Assembly (NCBI GenBank): GCA_029262875.1
Contig: JAJCYO010000167.1
Location: 51,098 to 115,097 of the forward strand
Reading direction: 5' to 3'
Origin: Flavobacteriales bacterium
Lineage (GTDB): Bacteria > Bacteroidota > Bacteroidia > Flavobacteriales_E > Vicingaceae
Length of the DNA stretch: 64,000 nt
Position 1 is the stretch's first letter. Each line of letters begins with the position of its first letter. Made by a program: the position numbers and the translations under genes. The notes below the pieces were generated by a model. The model was not told where the DNA came from. It made no database searches and was given only the letters and a program-made list of their open reading frames with translations. Below, piece by piece: positions 17,420 through 26,429 of the stretch.

Positions 17420-18220
17420 TTATTCTGACTCAAAATATGTAGCATATTTATTTAAATAGCTCAATATATTTTCTTGTTGCACGATGGCTTCCTCTTTTGA
17501 TTCAGCTTCTTCTAATTGCCGAAATTCTTTTACCAATGGAATTAAAAAAAGATGCAATTGTTCATGAGCTTCTCCGTGCATAGTACATTTTGAAAAAATT
17601 ATTTTCATCTCAGCATTAAGCGCTTCACCTTTTAGCTGATATGGCAAGATCCCATCCTCCTTAACCTCTTCATTGATTAATGCGATCATTCTTTCAATTC
17701 CAGCTGTGGTTTCAGGGTTGGACAACCACTTTTCACCATCATTCAATTGCAATGTTTTTTCCTTCTTTTTTTCTTTAGCAGCTTTTCTCGTTTCTTTTAA
17801 CCAATCAACCAATACTGATTTTTGTTCAACGGTCAATTTTGCTTCACTATGCGTCCAGGTATATTCGTTAAGCGGCATTTCTCCTTCTTCTAACATTTCA
17901 ACAGCTTCTTCTAATTTGTGGTCTTTTCTTTTTGCTTTAAATGTCCCCCATTCAGAGAAATTTAATTCGTCTCTACCTTCGTCAATGTGGTCTTTTACCC
18001 ACCATGAAATTGGAGCTACATTACTATACCAAGGATAATTCGATTCGTTTGAGTGACAATCATAACAAGAAGATTTAAGCATTGAAGTAATTTCTTCTGG
18101 TGGATTGGTCATCTCAATAAAATCATTCGCAATGGTTACCTCAGGGTTGGTTTTATCAATTCTAAAAAACTGAATAACAATTACTATAATTAGCAAACTT
18201 GATCCTATCTTCTTTTTCAT
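17420..18220 (-). CDS. Haem-binding domain protein (cytochrome c-like)
   Basis: 266 residues. An N-terminal signal or membrane anchor (SLLIIVIVIQFF) precedes a single CxxCH haem site, C52-C55-H56, in SSCYDCHSNESNYPWYSNVAPISWWVKDHIDEGRDELNFSEW. This is the Haem_bd family common in Bacteroidota. The C-terminal half is a long helical extension of about 110 residues. It is the first gene of the minus-strand run ending at 13920 and has a good promoter candidate upstream. It probably acts in the periplasm; its redox partner is not visible. Confidence 0.88.
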   Translation of the reverse strand: MKKKIGSSLLIIVIVIQFFRIDKTNPEVTIANDFIEMTNPPEEITSMLKSSCYDCHSNESNYPWYSNVAPISWWVKDHIDEGRDELNFSEWGTFKAKRKDHKLEEAVEMLEEGEMPLNEYTWTHSEAKLTVEQKSVLVDWLKETRKAAKEKKKEKTLQLNDGEKWLSNPETTAGIERMIALINEEVKEDGILPYQLKGEALNAEMKIIFSKCTMHGEAHEQLHLFLIPLVKEFRQLEEAESKEEAIVQQENILSYLNKYATYFESE

Positions 18221-18249
18221 AATGATGGTTTTGTGGAAGGTGTATAGTA

Positions 18250-18283
18250 CAAATTTACTAACTTTATAAACTAATCATTCAAA
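18250..18283 (-). promoter_or_regulatory. Promoter candidate for the minus-strand run starting at 18220
   Basis: On the minus strand, TTTTG is followed after 22 bases by TAAATTTG, an exact TAnnTTTG -7 box, 29 bases before the ATG at 18220. Both boxes are present at acceptable spacing, which makes it the best promoter match I found in the window. Confidence 0.55.
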
Positions 18284-18313
18284 ATAGATTTAATTTAAAC
18301 TGGACAACGTATA

Positions 18314-19186
18314 ATGGGAAGTAGAATAATCTATTACACTGTAATTTTACCCATTGCATTACTGCCTTACCCTTTATTATACTTGTTTTCTGATTTCGCT
18401 TTTTTAGTATTGTTTGGTTTATTTGGCTACAGAAAAAAAGTAGTTTTTAAGAACATTCAAAACTCTTTTCCAACTAAAACAGTAGAGGAACAGCAGTTAA
18501 TTATGAAGCAGTTTTATAAACATTTTTGTGATTTAGTGGTGGAAAGTTTAAAAGGGTTTGTTATATCTGATAAGCAATTGAAAAAACGATTTAGTATTGT
18601 TAACGCAGAACTAGCCAATCAATATTTTGAAGATGGCAAGGATGTTATTTTTGTTGGAGGCCATTATAACAATTGGGAAATACTGGCACAGGGAGTGAGT
18701 TTAGAATTAAAGCATAAAATAGTAGGAATCTACAAACCATTAAGTAATAAGTATTTTGATGGTAAGATGAAAAAATCGAGAGAAAAATACGGAATGTCAT
18801 TGTGCCCAATTAAACAAACAAAAGTGTTTTTAGATACGGATTTTGGGAGACCTAAAGGAACCATTTTTGCAATTGATCAAAGTCCTGGAAATCCAGAAAA
18901 GAGTTATTGGATGGAATTTTTAAACCAAGATACTCCTGTGTTATTTGGAGCAGAAAAATATGCTAAAGAATATAAAGCACCAGTTATTTTTTGCACCATT
19001 AATAAAATTAAACGAGGCCATTATCAAGGGGTATTAAGCTTGGTTAATTCTTCTCCAGAAGAAACCGATTACGGACAAATTACTGAAAGAAATACTAAAG
19101 CATTGGAAAACGATATTATTGAGAATCCTCAGTTTTGGTTATGGACACATAGGCGGTGGAAACATAAACGAAAAATAGCAAATTGA
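18314..19186 (+). CDS. Lysophospholipid acyltransferase family protein (LpxL/HtrB-like)
   Basis: 290 residues. A hydrophobic N-terminal anchor (about 5-38) precedes the acyltransferase domain with the HxxxxE catalytic motif H117-E122 in FVGGHYNNWEILAQG and the later block GTIFAIDQSPGNPEKSYWMEFLNQ. LpxL-type enzymes transfer secondary acyl chains to lipid A precursors; in Bacteroidota some make other acylated lipids, so the exact acceptor is open. The stop overlaps the TTG start of the next gene by 4 bases (TTGA). Confidence 0.9.
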   Translation: MGSRIIYYTVILPIALLPYPLLYLFSDFAFLVLFGLFGYRKKVVFKNIQNSFPTKTVEEQQLIMKQFYKHFCDLVVESLKGFVISDKQLKKRFSIVNAELANQYFEDGKDVIFVGGHYNNWEILAQGVSLELKHKIVGIYKPLSNKYFDGKMKKSREKYGMSLCPIKQTKVFLDTDFGRPKGTIFAIDQSPGNPEKSYWMEFLNQDTPVLFGAEKYAKEYKAPVIFCTINKIKRGHYQGVLSLVNSSPEETDYGQITERNTKALENDIIENPQFWLWTHRRWKHKRKIAN

Positions 19187-20226
19187 TAAAAAAGAACATA
19201 TTAGTTTGTCCATTGGATTGGGGTTTGGGACACGCAACGCGTTGTGTTCCTGTGATTAATGATTTGTTGCGTTTAGGTCATCATGTAATAATTGGCGCAG
19301 ATAAAAATCCACTTGCTTTTTTAAAACAAGAATTTCCAACATTACCAACAGTAACTATTCTTGGGTATGATGTTACTTATGATGAACAAGGAAGCTCATT
19401 TAAATTGTTTTGTGAAAGTGTTCGATTTTACAATTTCATTAAAAAAGAGCACCAATTTTTAGCGCAAATACTTGAAGAAAATAAGGTTGATGTTATTATC
19501 TCGGATAACCGTTATGGTTTATGGAGTAAAAAAGTAAAATCAATACTCATTACCCATCAGCTTTATGTAAAAACTCCAATAGGAAGGCAAATTGCACATA
19601 AAAAAATAGAACAACTCGTTGGTAATTTTGATGAGTGTTGGATTCCAGATGTTGAGGGAAAACCAAATTTATCTGGAGACTTGGCTCACTTAAAACCATT
19701 CAATCACCCCCATCGTTTTATTGGTCTTCTGAGCAGATTTGTACAACAGGAAGAAGCTGAAAAAGAATACGATGTGTTAGCCATTTTATCTGGACCAGAG
19801 CCTCAACGAACTATGTTTGAAAAGCAGGTAGTTGAACAACTTGAGAACAGTGATTTGAAAGCTGTTGTTGTAAGAGGGTTACCCGATGAGGCGACAGGGG
19901 ATAGGAGGCAGGAGTCAGCAATTAGAATCTTTAACCACCTTTCAACGGAGGAGTTTTTAGAGTACTTCCAAAAGAGTAAAATAGTGGTTTGTCGTGCAGG
20001 GTATTCAAGCATTATGGATTTAACTACTTTAGGGAAAAAGGCCATTTTAGTTCCTACACCAGGACAAACAGAGCAAGAATATTTAGCTGAATATCATATG
20101 GCACAAGGTAATTTTTACAGCCAAAAACAAGCCGATTTTGATTTAGAAAAAGGATTGATTGAAGCTGTAAAATATGCTACACACTCTATCCCTATTGAGT
20201 CTTTAGGGATTGAATTTCTTCATTAA
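19183..20226 (+). CDS. MurG-like glycosyltransferase family protein
   Basis: 347 residues starting at TTG; no nearby ATG exists and the 4-base overlap with the acyltransferase stop supports this start. The N-terminal motif ILVCPLDWGLGHATRCVPVI resembles the MurG/GT28 GxGH acceptor loop, and the C-terminal half has CRAGYSSIMDLTTLGKKAILVPTPGQTEQEY, matching the donor-binding block of that fold. A short in-frame G-rich segment (about 19888-19918, encoding EATGDRRQES) looks like an inserted interspersed repeat. Its last 35 bases overlap the convergent GSCFA gene. Coupling to the acyltransferase suggests a role in glycolipid synthesis; substrate unknown. Confidence 0.87.
   Translation: MIKKNILVCPLDWGLGHATRCVPVINDLLRLGHHVIIGADKNPLAFLKQEFPTLPTVTILGYDVTYDEQGSSFKLFCESVRFYNFIKKEHQFLAQILEENKVDVIISDNRYGLWSKKVKSILITHQLYVKTPIGRQIAHKKIEQLVGNFDECWIPDVEGKPNLSGDLAHLKPFNHPHRFIGLLSRFVQQEEAEKEYDVLAILSGPEPQRTMFEKQVVEQLENSDLKAVVVRGLPDEATGDRRQESAIRIFNHLSTEEFLEYFQKSKIVVCRAGYSSIMDLTTLGKKAILVPTPGQTEQEYLAEYHMAQGNFYSQKQADFDLEKGLIEAVKYATHSIPIESLGIEFLH
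19888..19918. repeat. G-rich insertion-like segment inside the glycosyltransferase gene
   Basis: A purine-rich stretch with repeated GGxxGG(A/C)AG-type words (ACAGGGGATAGG, then AGGCAGGAGTCAG) stands out against the AT-rich gene. It resembles short GGAGTCAG/GGAGACAG-type interspersed repeats known from some Bacteroidota genomes. It keeps the frame and is flanked by conserved-looking sequence. Confidence 0.5.
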
Positions 20227-21163
20227 AATCTAAAAAAGGATACTGCTTTGAAAGCTTGTCCATGGTTTGAATTTGCTTGGCAATGAATTGCTGATGGGCC
20301 TCACTTTCAAAATTAAAAGGACGGTGGCTTACTGCAGTTTTTAGTTGTTGAATGTCAGCGATTAGGCTACGTGTTTCATCTGTACAATAAGTGTCCAAAA
20401 ACTTATCCCAAATAATTTTTATGGCTAAATCACTTGGATGTACTAAGTCTTCCTTATAAAACCGGTAGTCTCTTAACTCGTCTGTTGCAATTTCATAGGC
20501 CGGGAAATAATGGTAATTATCGTTTTGTTCTACTAAATTATTGATCGCTAAATGTAACGTGGATTTACTCAAACTATTTTCATGTAAACCATCCTTTGTG
20601 TGGCGAACTGGGCTCACTGTAAACACGACATGATAATTTTTCAAATCGTTTTTAACTGCATCAAAAGAACTTAAAATCTCTTTAACGGAAAGTAATCTTT
20701 TGGTGAATTGTTTGTTGGGTATTTTATGGCAGTTAGCGACAACTCCAACAGCTGGATATTCATAAACCCAAGCAGAACCAAAAGTGATAAAAATAGTCTT
20801 AGTTTCCTTTAGTTGACGATGGGCTTCGTTTAAAGAGGAATTAATTTGTTGTGTACATTCATCTTTATCAAAAGAAGAAAAGCACCCGTGATGATGAAAA
20901 CTAATCCACTTGTCGTTAAATTGTGTTAGCTCTTCTTCAGAATAAAGTTGATGGTTAATGGTTCGTTGTAAGGCATTTACAACAGAAATAGGATTGTAAA
21001 CAATACCAAAAGGATTGATGCTAACCTTAAATTTACTATCCGCTAATTTTTCTCCAATGTTTAGAGCAAAACATGAACCGATAAGAAATAAAGAATTTTG
21101 ATGAGCAATACTGAATCCACTTTTTGGAATAGAAATAGGAGTTGTGAATTTTATTGTACTCAT
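20192..21163 (-). CDS. GSCFA domain protein
   Basis: 323 residues. The family name motif is visible as LIGSCFALNIGEKLAD near residue 30, followed by NPFGIVYNPISV and the conserved FITFGSAWVYEY and TVSPVRHTKDG blocks, which suggest an SGNH/GDSL-like hydrolase fold with Ser in GSCF and a His in VHPSDLA. The biochemical role is not established. The start is 2 bases after the EnvC-like gene, and its 3' end overlaps the convergent glycosyltransferase gene by 35 bases. Confidence 0.9.
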   Translation of the reverse strand: MSTIKFTTPISIPKSGFSIAHQNSLFLIGSCFALNIGEKLADSKFKVSINPFGIVYNPISVVNALQRTINHQLYSEEELTQFNDKWISFHHHGCFSSFDKDECTQQINSSLNEAHRQLKETKTIFITFGSAWVYEYPAVGVVANCHKIPNKQFTKRLLSVKEILSSFDAVKNDLKNYHVVFTVSPVRHTKDGLHENSLSKSTLHLAINNLVEQNDNYHYFPAYEIATDELRDYRFYKEDLVHPSDLAIKIIWDKFLDTYCTDETRSLIADIQQLKTAVSHRPFNFESEAHQQFIAKQIQTMDKLSKQYPFLDFNEEIQSLKTQ

Positions 21164-21164
21164 A

Positions 21165-22394
21165 TTATTTTCTAAAAATCCAATATTTAGGATTGAGTTT
21201 GGTCATTCCTTTCCAGATTTCAATGTGAACTTGAGTTTTTGCTTTTCCTGCTTCGTTCACTAATACACCTAAGTCTTGCTTTATCGATACTTTATCCCCT
21301 TTACTTACAAATACTTCACTCATATAAGAATAAACGGTTAGGTATTCACCATGTCTAATCATGACCACTTTTCCTTCACCTGGAATAATGGCAACTGAGC
21401 TCACCACACCATTAAAAACAGCTCGCGCATTAGCTCCTTTTGTTGTGCTAATATCAATCCCGTTGTTGTTGATCACAATACCTTCTAAAACGGGGTGAGG
21501 ATGTTTACCAAACTGAGCAGTAATAACACCTTGTTTAACAGGCCAAGGTAGTTTCCCTTTATTTGAGGCAAACGAATTAGAAAGTTTTAGTGCTTCAGGG
21601 GTCATTGGAAATCCTTTTGAAGTATTCCCAGATTTTTTAGCCGCTTCACGTGCTTTTCTTATCTCTTCTTCAATAATTCGTTGTATGGCTTTTTGAAGTT
21701 TGCGCTTCGCGGCTTCCTTTTTCTTGAGTTTATCTTTTAACTCTTGTTCTTTTCCTTGTAATTTTTGAACAATATTTTCTTGCTCAGCTTCTTCTACGGC
21801 TAAATTTTGTTTTTCCTGTTCTTCCAAAGAGACGAGCACTGTTTTTTCCTGATTCTGTTGTTTTAGCACCTCAATTTTCAGTGTAAGTAGGGCCTGAGTA
21901 TTAACTATTTCTACGGCCTGTCCCTTTCTATACTCTGAGTATTGTTGAATGTATTTTAGTCGTTTATAAGCTTGATTAACATCTTTAGAAGCAAAGACAA
22001 ACATCATTTTATCATAAGAACTTCTATGCTTAAATGCATAATAGATGATCTTGGCGTATTCGGATTTTAAATGAGTCAACTCATTTTCTAAGTTAGAAAT
22101 ACTTTGTTTACTATCGCCAATTTCTCCATTGATTAATTTCATTTCTGAGTTCATGGCTGCAATTAAATCAGAACGCGAGTTAATTTTGCTTTTTAATTTT
22201 AACAGTTCATCTACAGAAAGGTTTTTGTTTTTTCGAGTCTCTTTAAGTAGTTTATTTGTAAGCCTAATTTCTTTTTGAAGTTGCTTCTTTTTTTGTTCAA
22301 GTTCTTTTTTTGTTTGAGCTAAAGAAGTTTGTGCCAGTAAAATGAACAGCATAAGACCGATCAGTGCAACGATATTATTTTTTAACCTGAACAT
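21165..22394 (-). CDS. EnvC-like murein hydrolase activator (degenerate M23/LytM)
   Basis: 409 residues: a signal peptide ending at TSLAQ, a long coiled coil (about 25-245), and a C-terminal M23/LytM domain (FGKHPHPVLEGIVINNNGIDI to HIEIWKG). The first zinc-ligand His of active LytM enzymes is replaced by Asn in NNNGIDI, as in EnvC, so it probably activates an amidase rather than cutting peptidoglycan. It overlaps the DUF4292 gene by 20 bases. Cell-separation function is inferred from the family. Confidence 0.9.
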   Translation of the reverse strand: MFRLKNNIVALIGLMLFILLAQTSLAQTKKELEQKKKQLQKEIRLTNKLLKETRKNKNLSVDELLKLKSKINSRSDLIAAMNSEMKLINGEIGDSKQSISNLENELTHLKSEYAKIIYYAFKHRSSYDKMMFVFASKDVNQAYKRLKYIQQYSEYRKGQAVEIVNTQALLTLKIEVLKQQNQEKTVLVSLEEQEKQNLAVEEAEQENIVQKLQGKEQELKDKLKKKEAAKRKLQKAIQRIIEEEIRKAREAAKKSGNTSKGFPMTPEALKLSNSFASNKGKLPWPVKQGVITAQFGKHPHPVLEGIVINNNGIDISTTKGANARAVFNGVVSSVAIIPGEGKVVMIRHGEYLTVYSYMSEVFVSKGDKVSIKQDLGVLVNEAGKAKTQVHIEIWKGMTKLNPKYWIFRK

Positions 22395-23211
22395 ACTTAG
22401 ATGAAATTTTAAAAGGGAAAGTTAAGGATTTGCCAATTGAAAATTTAGTATACTTCACCTCTATTTTACTCGAAGTCTTCGACTTCAAGTTAAAATGTAG
22501 CATATAAGGAATTAATTGTGTGTCAATTTCTCTATAATCTGAATAAGACCCCATTAAAGAACGATCAGTTTCTGGAGACGATAATAACAATTGATTGATT
22601 TTAAAAGTCACAGGGTCTAACCATAGTACTTGTGCCTCCTTTTTAATTTTGTCTTTATCTTTTTTTAATTCTTTTTTAACTTTCCTTTTTTTCTCCGTAC
22701 TTAAAAAGTATAAATCTTTTTTTCGATCAACTCTTGAATGTACTTTATTGTTCTCTTCAAAATCGAGGCTGTTTCCAATTAACAATGCCTCTAACATTTG
22801 ATAGTCTAAATCGGCTCCAAATAATTTGTTGAGGTAGTCAAAGTCACCAATGAAATATTCTTTATTCGCCCTATTTAAAAACTTAACGGTATCTTTTGTA
22901 ATTAAAACTCTTGCCATTTCAATTCCCAACAAGGGAGTTATAGACATCCAAATGGCGCTATCTTTTTTTATCCTAAGGTGTGTTTTGAAAGAAGTTTTTT
23001 TCTTTCCATCATCAAAACTTACAGCCGCTTTTGCAGAGATAGTATTAAACTCAAATTCATTTTGTTTGAGTTGTTTAACTAAAAACCTAGAAGACCGGTG
23101 TTTTATTTTAATCTTGACCTTGACATTTTCTTTTTCTGTAACCTTACACGAAAAAAGAAAAATTCCCAGCAAAATTAGAGGAATCCAATATACTGCCTTG
23201 GTATTATTCAT
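22375..23211 (-). CDS. DUF4292 lipoprotein
   Basis: 278 residues from the ATG at 23211 (an ATG six codons upstream, at 23229, is an alternative). The signal peptide ends in a lipobox (LLGIFLFSC). The body matches the DUF4292 pattern: FEFNTISAKAAVSF, SIWMSITPLLGIEMARVLIT and a FKINQLLLSSPET segment resembling LolA/LolB-like beta sheets. This gene commonly lies between a TPR lipoprotein and an EnvC-like gene in Bacteroidota, exactly as here. An outer-membrane lipoprotein role is plausible but unproven. Confidence 0.88.
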   Translation of the reverse strand: MNNTKAVYWIPLILLGIFLFSCKVTEKENVKVKIKIKHRSSRFLVKQLKQNEFEFNTISAKAAVSFDDGKKKTSFKTHLRIKKDSAIWMSITPLLGIEMARVLITKDTVKFLNRANKEYFIGDFDYLNKLFGADLDYQMLEALLIGNSLDFEENNKVHSRVDRKKDLYFLSTEKKRKVKKELKKDKDKIKKEAQVLWLDPVTFKINQLLLSSPETDRSLMGSYSDYREIDTQLIPYMLHFNLKSKTSSKIEVKYTKFSIGKSLTFPFKISSKYVQVKK

Positions 23212-24955
23212 AGAGTTTTTTGTCGGCAATTTTCTTATCTAAAAACTCTGTGGTTTCTCCGTCATCAATTTCTTTTGCCTTATTCCAGTATTCTAACGCT
23301 TTTTTTATATTGTGCAATTGGGAGTAGGCGTCTCCTAAATGTTCTAAGATTACAGAATTGGTTTTTCCGCCATTTTCTAATGCTTTTTCTAACCATTCTT
23401 TAGCTTGAATGTACTTTCCTTGTTTATATAAAATCCAAGCATAAGTATCTTGGTAATTGGCTTGATCAGGCTCAATCTCATTACACAATGCAGAAAGTTC
23501 TTCTGCTCGATCTAATTTTTCTTCTCTTAGTGATAAGTAATAACTATAGTTGTTCAACACGTAAATGTTTTTTGGTTCAATCTTAAGCGCTTCCTCGTAA
23601 GCTTCATCCGATTTTTCGTATTGCTTTAAACCGTTATGCCCATCACCTAAATTAGCATAAAACTGAGCTAATAATGCTGGGTTTTCAATTACATAGTCTT
23701 TGCCAATAGTTAAGTATTCTATGGCTTCTTTAAATTCTTTCTTCTGCAAATTGGTTGCTCCATAAAAGAAATAAAATAACGGCTGATTTGGAAATAAGTC
23801 GATAGCTGCTTTACTATCTCTTAAGAGTGCCTCATTATCTTGTAATTCTGATTCAATAAAAATCAACTGATTCCATATTGGAAGCTTAGAATTGTCATAT
23901 TCTAATGCTTTTAAATAATTTTCTTTAGCCCCTTCTAATTTTTTATCTTGGTATAAAAAATCGGCATAAATGGTATATGCTTTGGCTTCTTTGGGATGGG
24001 TTTTAATTAAAATTTTATTTAATTCCAATGCTTCTTTTTTTAGTTCTCCCGTAGCTGAATAAAACGACAGTAGGATTTTAACTTTCGTATCTACATCTAA
24101 ATCCGTACTCGCAAATGCTTTTTTAAGTGCTTCGGATGCTTTTTTGTCTTCACCTTTGCTTTTGTAATAATCGTATAACGATAAATTCGCGTAAGGGTTT
24201 TGAGGATCTTTCTCTAAAATTTCTTGATAAACTTCAAATGCTTTATCATGTAAATCATTGGCTAAATACAAGTCTGCTAAGAGCACCTGATATTTTAACT
24301 CTTCTGGATATTCATTAATTAACTGTTGAACTTCATTGGCGGCCTTATCAACATCACCCATTTTAACATAAATCTTTTCTTTCTGAATAGAAATTTCTTC
24401 AGTTATTCCTATTTGTTTTTCTATTTCATTGAAGGATTCAATCGATTCTTTATATTTTCCAGAATAAAGCTGCATTCCTGCTAAGTCAAAGTATAAATCG
24501 ACATTACCTCCGTTCTTTTCAATGAGTATTTGGTATTGTTTTATTGCTTCATTAGAGTTTCCACTCTTCTGCAAAGAATGTGCATACAAAACACGGTACC
24601 AATAATTTTCAGGATCTAATTTTACTGCTTTTCCAGCATATTCCAATGCTAACCCTTTTTCTTGAGAATTCTCAAATATATGTGCTAATTCATAAAATGA
24701 AGCTGATTCTTTTGGGGCTATCTGGGTACATTGCATAAATAAGTTTGCCGCCAATTGATAGTTCCCTAAAACCCTTTCTTTGTTGGCATTGTGAAACAAA
24801 AACTTGAATTTTATTTGTTCTTTTTCGGGTAAATCAGCCAGCTCCTTATTATGTGTTTTAGATTTTTTCTCCACATCACTTGTTTCTTTAGTAGGGGAAC
24901 ATCCTATCAAAAGACCAATAACAATAACTGATATGTATATTCTAAAATTTGTCAA
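23204..24955 (-). CDS. TPR-repeat lipoprotein
   Basis: 583 residues starting at TTG (no ATG precedes the signal peptide). The N-terminus has a lipobox (ISVIVIGLLIGCSP). Nearly the whole mature protein is TPR repeats, about a dozen, for example SASFYELAHIFENSQEKGLA and NIYVLNNYSYYLSLREEKLD. TPR solenoids bind partner proteins. It sits in a conserved block with the nucleotidyltransferase 3 bases upstream and the DUF4292 lipoprotein overlapping by 8 bases downstream, so a scaffold for envelope assembly is likely. Confidence 0.9.
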   Translation of the reverse strand: MTNFRIYISVIVIGLLIGCSPTKETSDVEKKSKTHNKELADLPEKEQIKFKFLFHNANKERVLGNYQLAANLFMQCTQIAPKESASFYELAHIFENSQEKGLALEYAGKAVKLDPENYWYRVLYAHSLQKSGNSNEAIKQYQILIEKNGGNVDLYFDLAGMQLYSGKYKESIESFNEIEKQIGITEEISIQKEKIYVKMGDVDKAANEVQQLINEYPEELKYQVLLADLYLANDLHDKAFEVYQEILEKDPQNPYANLSLYDYYKSKGEDKKASEALKKAFASTDLDVDTKVKILLSFYSATGELKKEALELNKILIKTHPKEAKAYTIYADFLYQDKKLEGAKENYLKALEYDNSKLPIWNQLIFIESELQDNEALLRDSKAAIDLFPNQPLFYFFYGATNLQKKEFKEAIEYLTIGKDYVIENPALLAQFYANLGDGHNGLKQYEKSDEAYEEALKIEPKNIYVLNNYSYYLSLREEKLDRAEELSALCNEIEPDQANYQDTYAWILYKQGKYIQAKEWLEKALENGGKTNSVILEHLGDAYSQLHNIKKALEYWNKAKEIDDGETTEFLDKKIADKKLYE

Positions 24956-24958
24956 TTT

Positions 24959-25960
24959 TTAATCTATTTCATTATAATCACCAACGCTATATTCTTTTAC
25001 TTTTCCTTTAACATTTGCATGGTTTCCAATCATGGAGTTTTTAAAATTAGCAGATCGGATAAAAGTGTTTGTTTGAATAATGGAATTAGAAATAACAGAG
25101 TTTTTTATAACTGTATTTTCGCCAATTGAAACGTGAGGGCCAATTATTGAATTTTTTATTTCTACATTTTTGCCGATAAAACAAGGCTCAATAATTACAG
25201 AATCCTCAGATTTTAAAGAACCATCTACTATACTCTCATCTTTAATAAACTCTAAAACTCGTTGGTTAGTATACACTGTTGCTTTGTAATTACCACAATC
25301 TAACCATTCATTCACCTTCCCTGGAGCAAATTTTGTGCCTTTCTTTTTCATATTCTCTAAGGCATCTGTTAATTGAAATTCTCCTTTGTCGGTTATATTG
25401 TTGTCAATTAAATACTGGAGCTCATTTTTTAAGTAATCACCATCTTTAAAGTAGTAAATACCTATGATTGCTAAATCAGAAACAAACTCGGTAGGTTTTT
25501 CCACAAAATCAGTAATGATGTTCTCATCATTTAATTTCACTACTCCAAAAGCACTAGGATCATCAATTTGATTCACCCAAATGATTCCTTCGGCATCGGC
25601 ATCTAAAGTAAAGTCAGCTCTGAATAATGTATCAGCAAAAGCGACAACAACATTTCCTTCTAAACTGTCTTTTGCACAAAGTATGGCATGTGCTGTTCCC
25701 AATGCTTCTTCTTGATAATATATGCTTCCTTTAGCACCTAATCCTTCAGCAACTGCAACCAAATCTTTTTCAACTTGTTCGCCAAAATCACCTATAATGA
25801 AGGCAATCTCATCTACCTTTTCACCACAAACCTTTGTAATATCTTCAACTAATCGTTGAACAATTGGCTTTCCAGCAACCGGAACTAAAGGTTTAGGAAT
25901 TGTAAGTGTATGAGGTCTTAATCGAGAACCTCTTCCTGCCATTGGGACAATAATCTTCAT
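24959..25960 (-). CDS. Sugar-phosphate nucleotidyltransferase with left-handed beta-helix
   Basis: 333 residues. The N-terminal GT-A-like nucleotidyltransferase domain has the nucleotide-binding signature PMAGRGSRLRPHTLTIPKPL and the FADTLF metal site. The C-terminal part (about 245-333) is a hexapeptide beta-helix (NTVIKNSVISNSIIQTNT). Enzymes of this type make GDP-mannose, dTDP-glucose or UDP-sugars; the exact sugar cannot be fixed from sequence. Position next to dut, a flippase and envelope lipoproteins suggests supply of activated sugar for surface glycans. Confidence 0.9.
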   Translation of the reverse strand: MKIIVPMAGRGSRLRPHTLTIPKPLVPVAGKPIVQRLVEDITKVCGEKVDEIAFIIGDFGEQVEKDLVAVAEGLGAKGSIYYQEEALGTAHAILCAKDSLEGNVVVAFADTLFRADFTLDADAEGIIWVNQIDDPSAFGVVKLNDENIITDFVEKPTEFVSDLAIIGIYYFKDGDYLKNELQYLIDNNITDKGEFQLTDALENMKKKGTKFAPGKVNEWLDCGNYKATVYTNQRVLEFIKDESIVDGSLKSEDSVIIEPCFIGKNVEIKNSIIGPHVSIGENTVIKNSVISNSIIQTNTFIRSANFKNSMIGNHANVKGKVKEYSVGDYNEID

Positions 25961-25969
25961 AATCTTTAT

Positions 25970-26404
25970 TTATTTCTTTCCAGTACTTCCAAATCCACCA
26001 GCACCTCTATCAGTATCTGATAATTCTTCAACTAAACTCCATTCAGCTTGCTCATGTTTTGCAATTACCATTTGAGCAACTCGTTCTCCATTTTCGACAA
26101 TAAAGTCTTCATTAGAGAGGTTAACTAATATCACACCTATTTCTCCACGATAATCTGCATCAATGGTTCCAGGAGTATTTAAAACAGTTACTCCATGTTT
26201 GTAAGCTAAACCACTTCTTGGCCTAACTTGAGCTTCATAACCCACAGGCAATTCAATAAATAAACCTGTCTTAATCAATGCCCTCTCCAGTGGTTTTAAC
26301 GTAATTGACTCTGATATGTTCGCTCTTAAATCAACCCCAGCAGAAGCTTCTGTACCATAATGTGGTAAAGGGTGATTGGATTTATTTACGATTTTTATTT
26401 CCAT
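25970..26404 (-). CDS. dut: Deoxyuridine 5'-triphosphate nucleotidohydrolase
   Basis: 144 residues, the usual size of the trimeric dUTPase. All five motifs are visible: [43 protein letters not shown] and [11 protein letters not shown]. It hydrolyses dUTP to dUMP and pyrophosphate. It lies 25 bases downstream of the flippase gene and 9 bases before the nucleotidyltransferase gene. Confidence 0.97.
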   Translation of the reverse strand: MEIKIVNKSNHPLPHYGTEASAGVDLRANISESITLKPLERALIKTGLFIELPVGYEAQVRPRSGLAYKHGVTVLNTPGTIDADYRGEIGVILVNLSNEDFIVENGERVAQMVIAKHEQAEWSLVEELSDTDRGAGGFGSTGKK

Positions 26405-26429
26405 TTTATTACGAATAAATTGTAACCGA

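Noticed and set aside
17673..18038. 121-codon plus-strand ORF
   Set aside because: Antisense to the haem-binding protein gene, composition follows the opposite strand.
22850..23242. 130-codon plus-strand ORF
   Set aside because: It lies fully antisense to the DUF4292 lipoprotein and the TPR gene, with no family signal; a shadow of the true frame.
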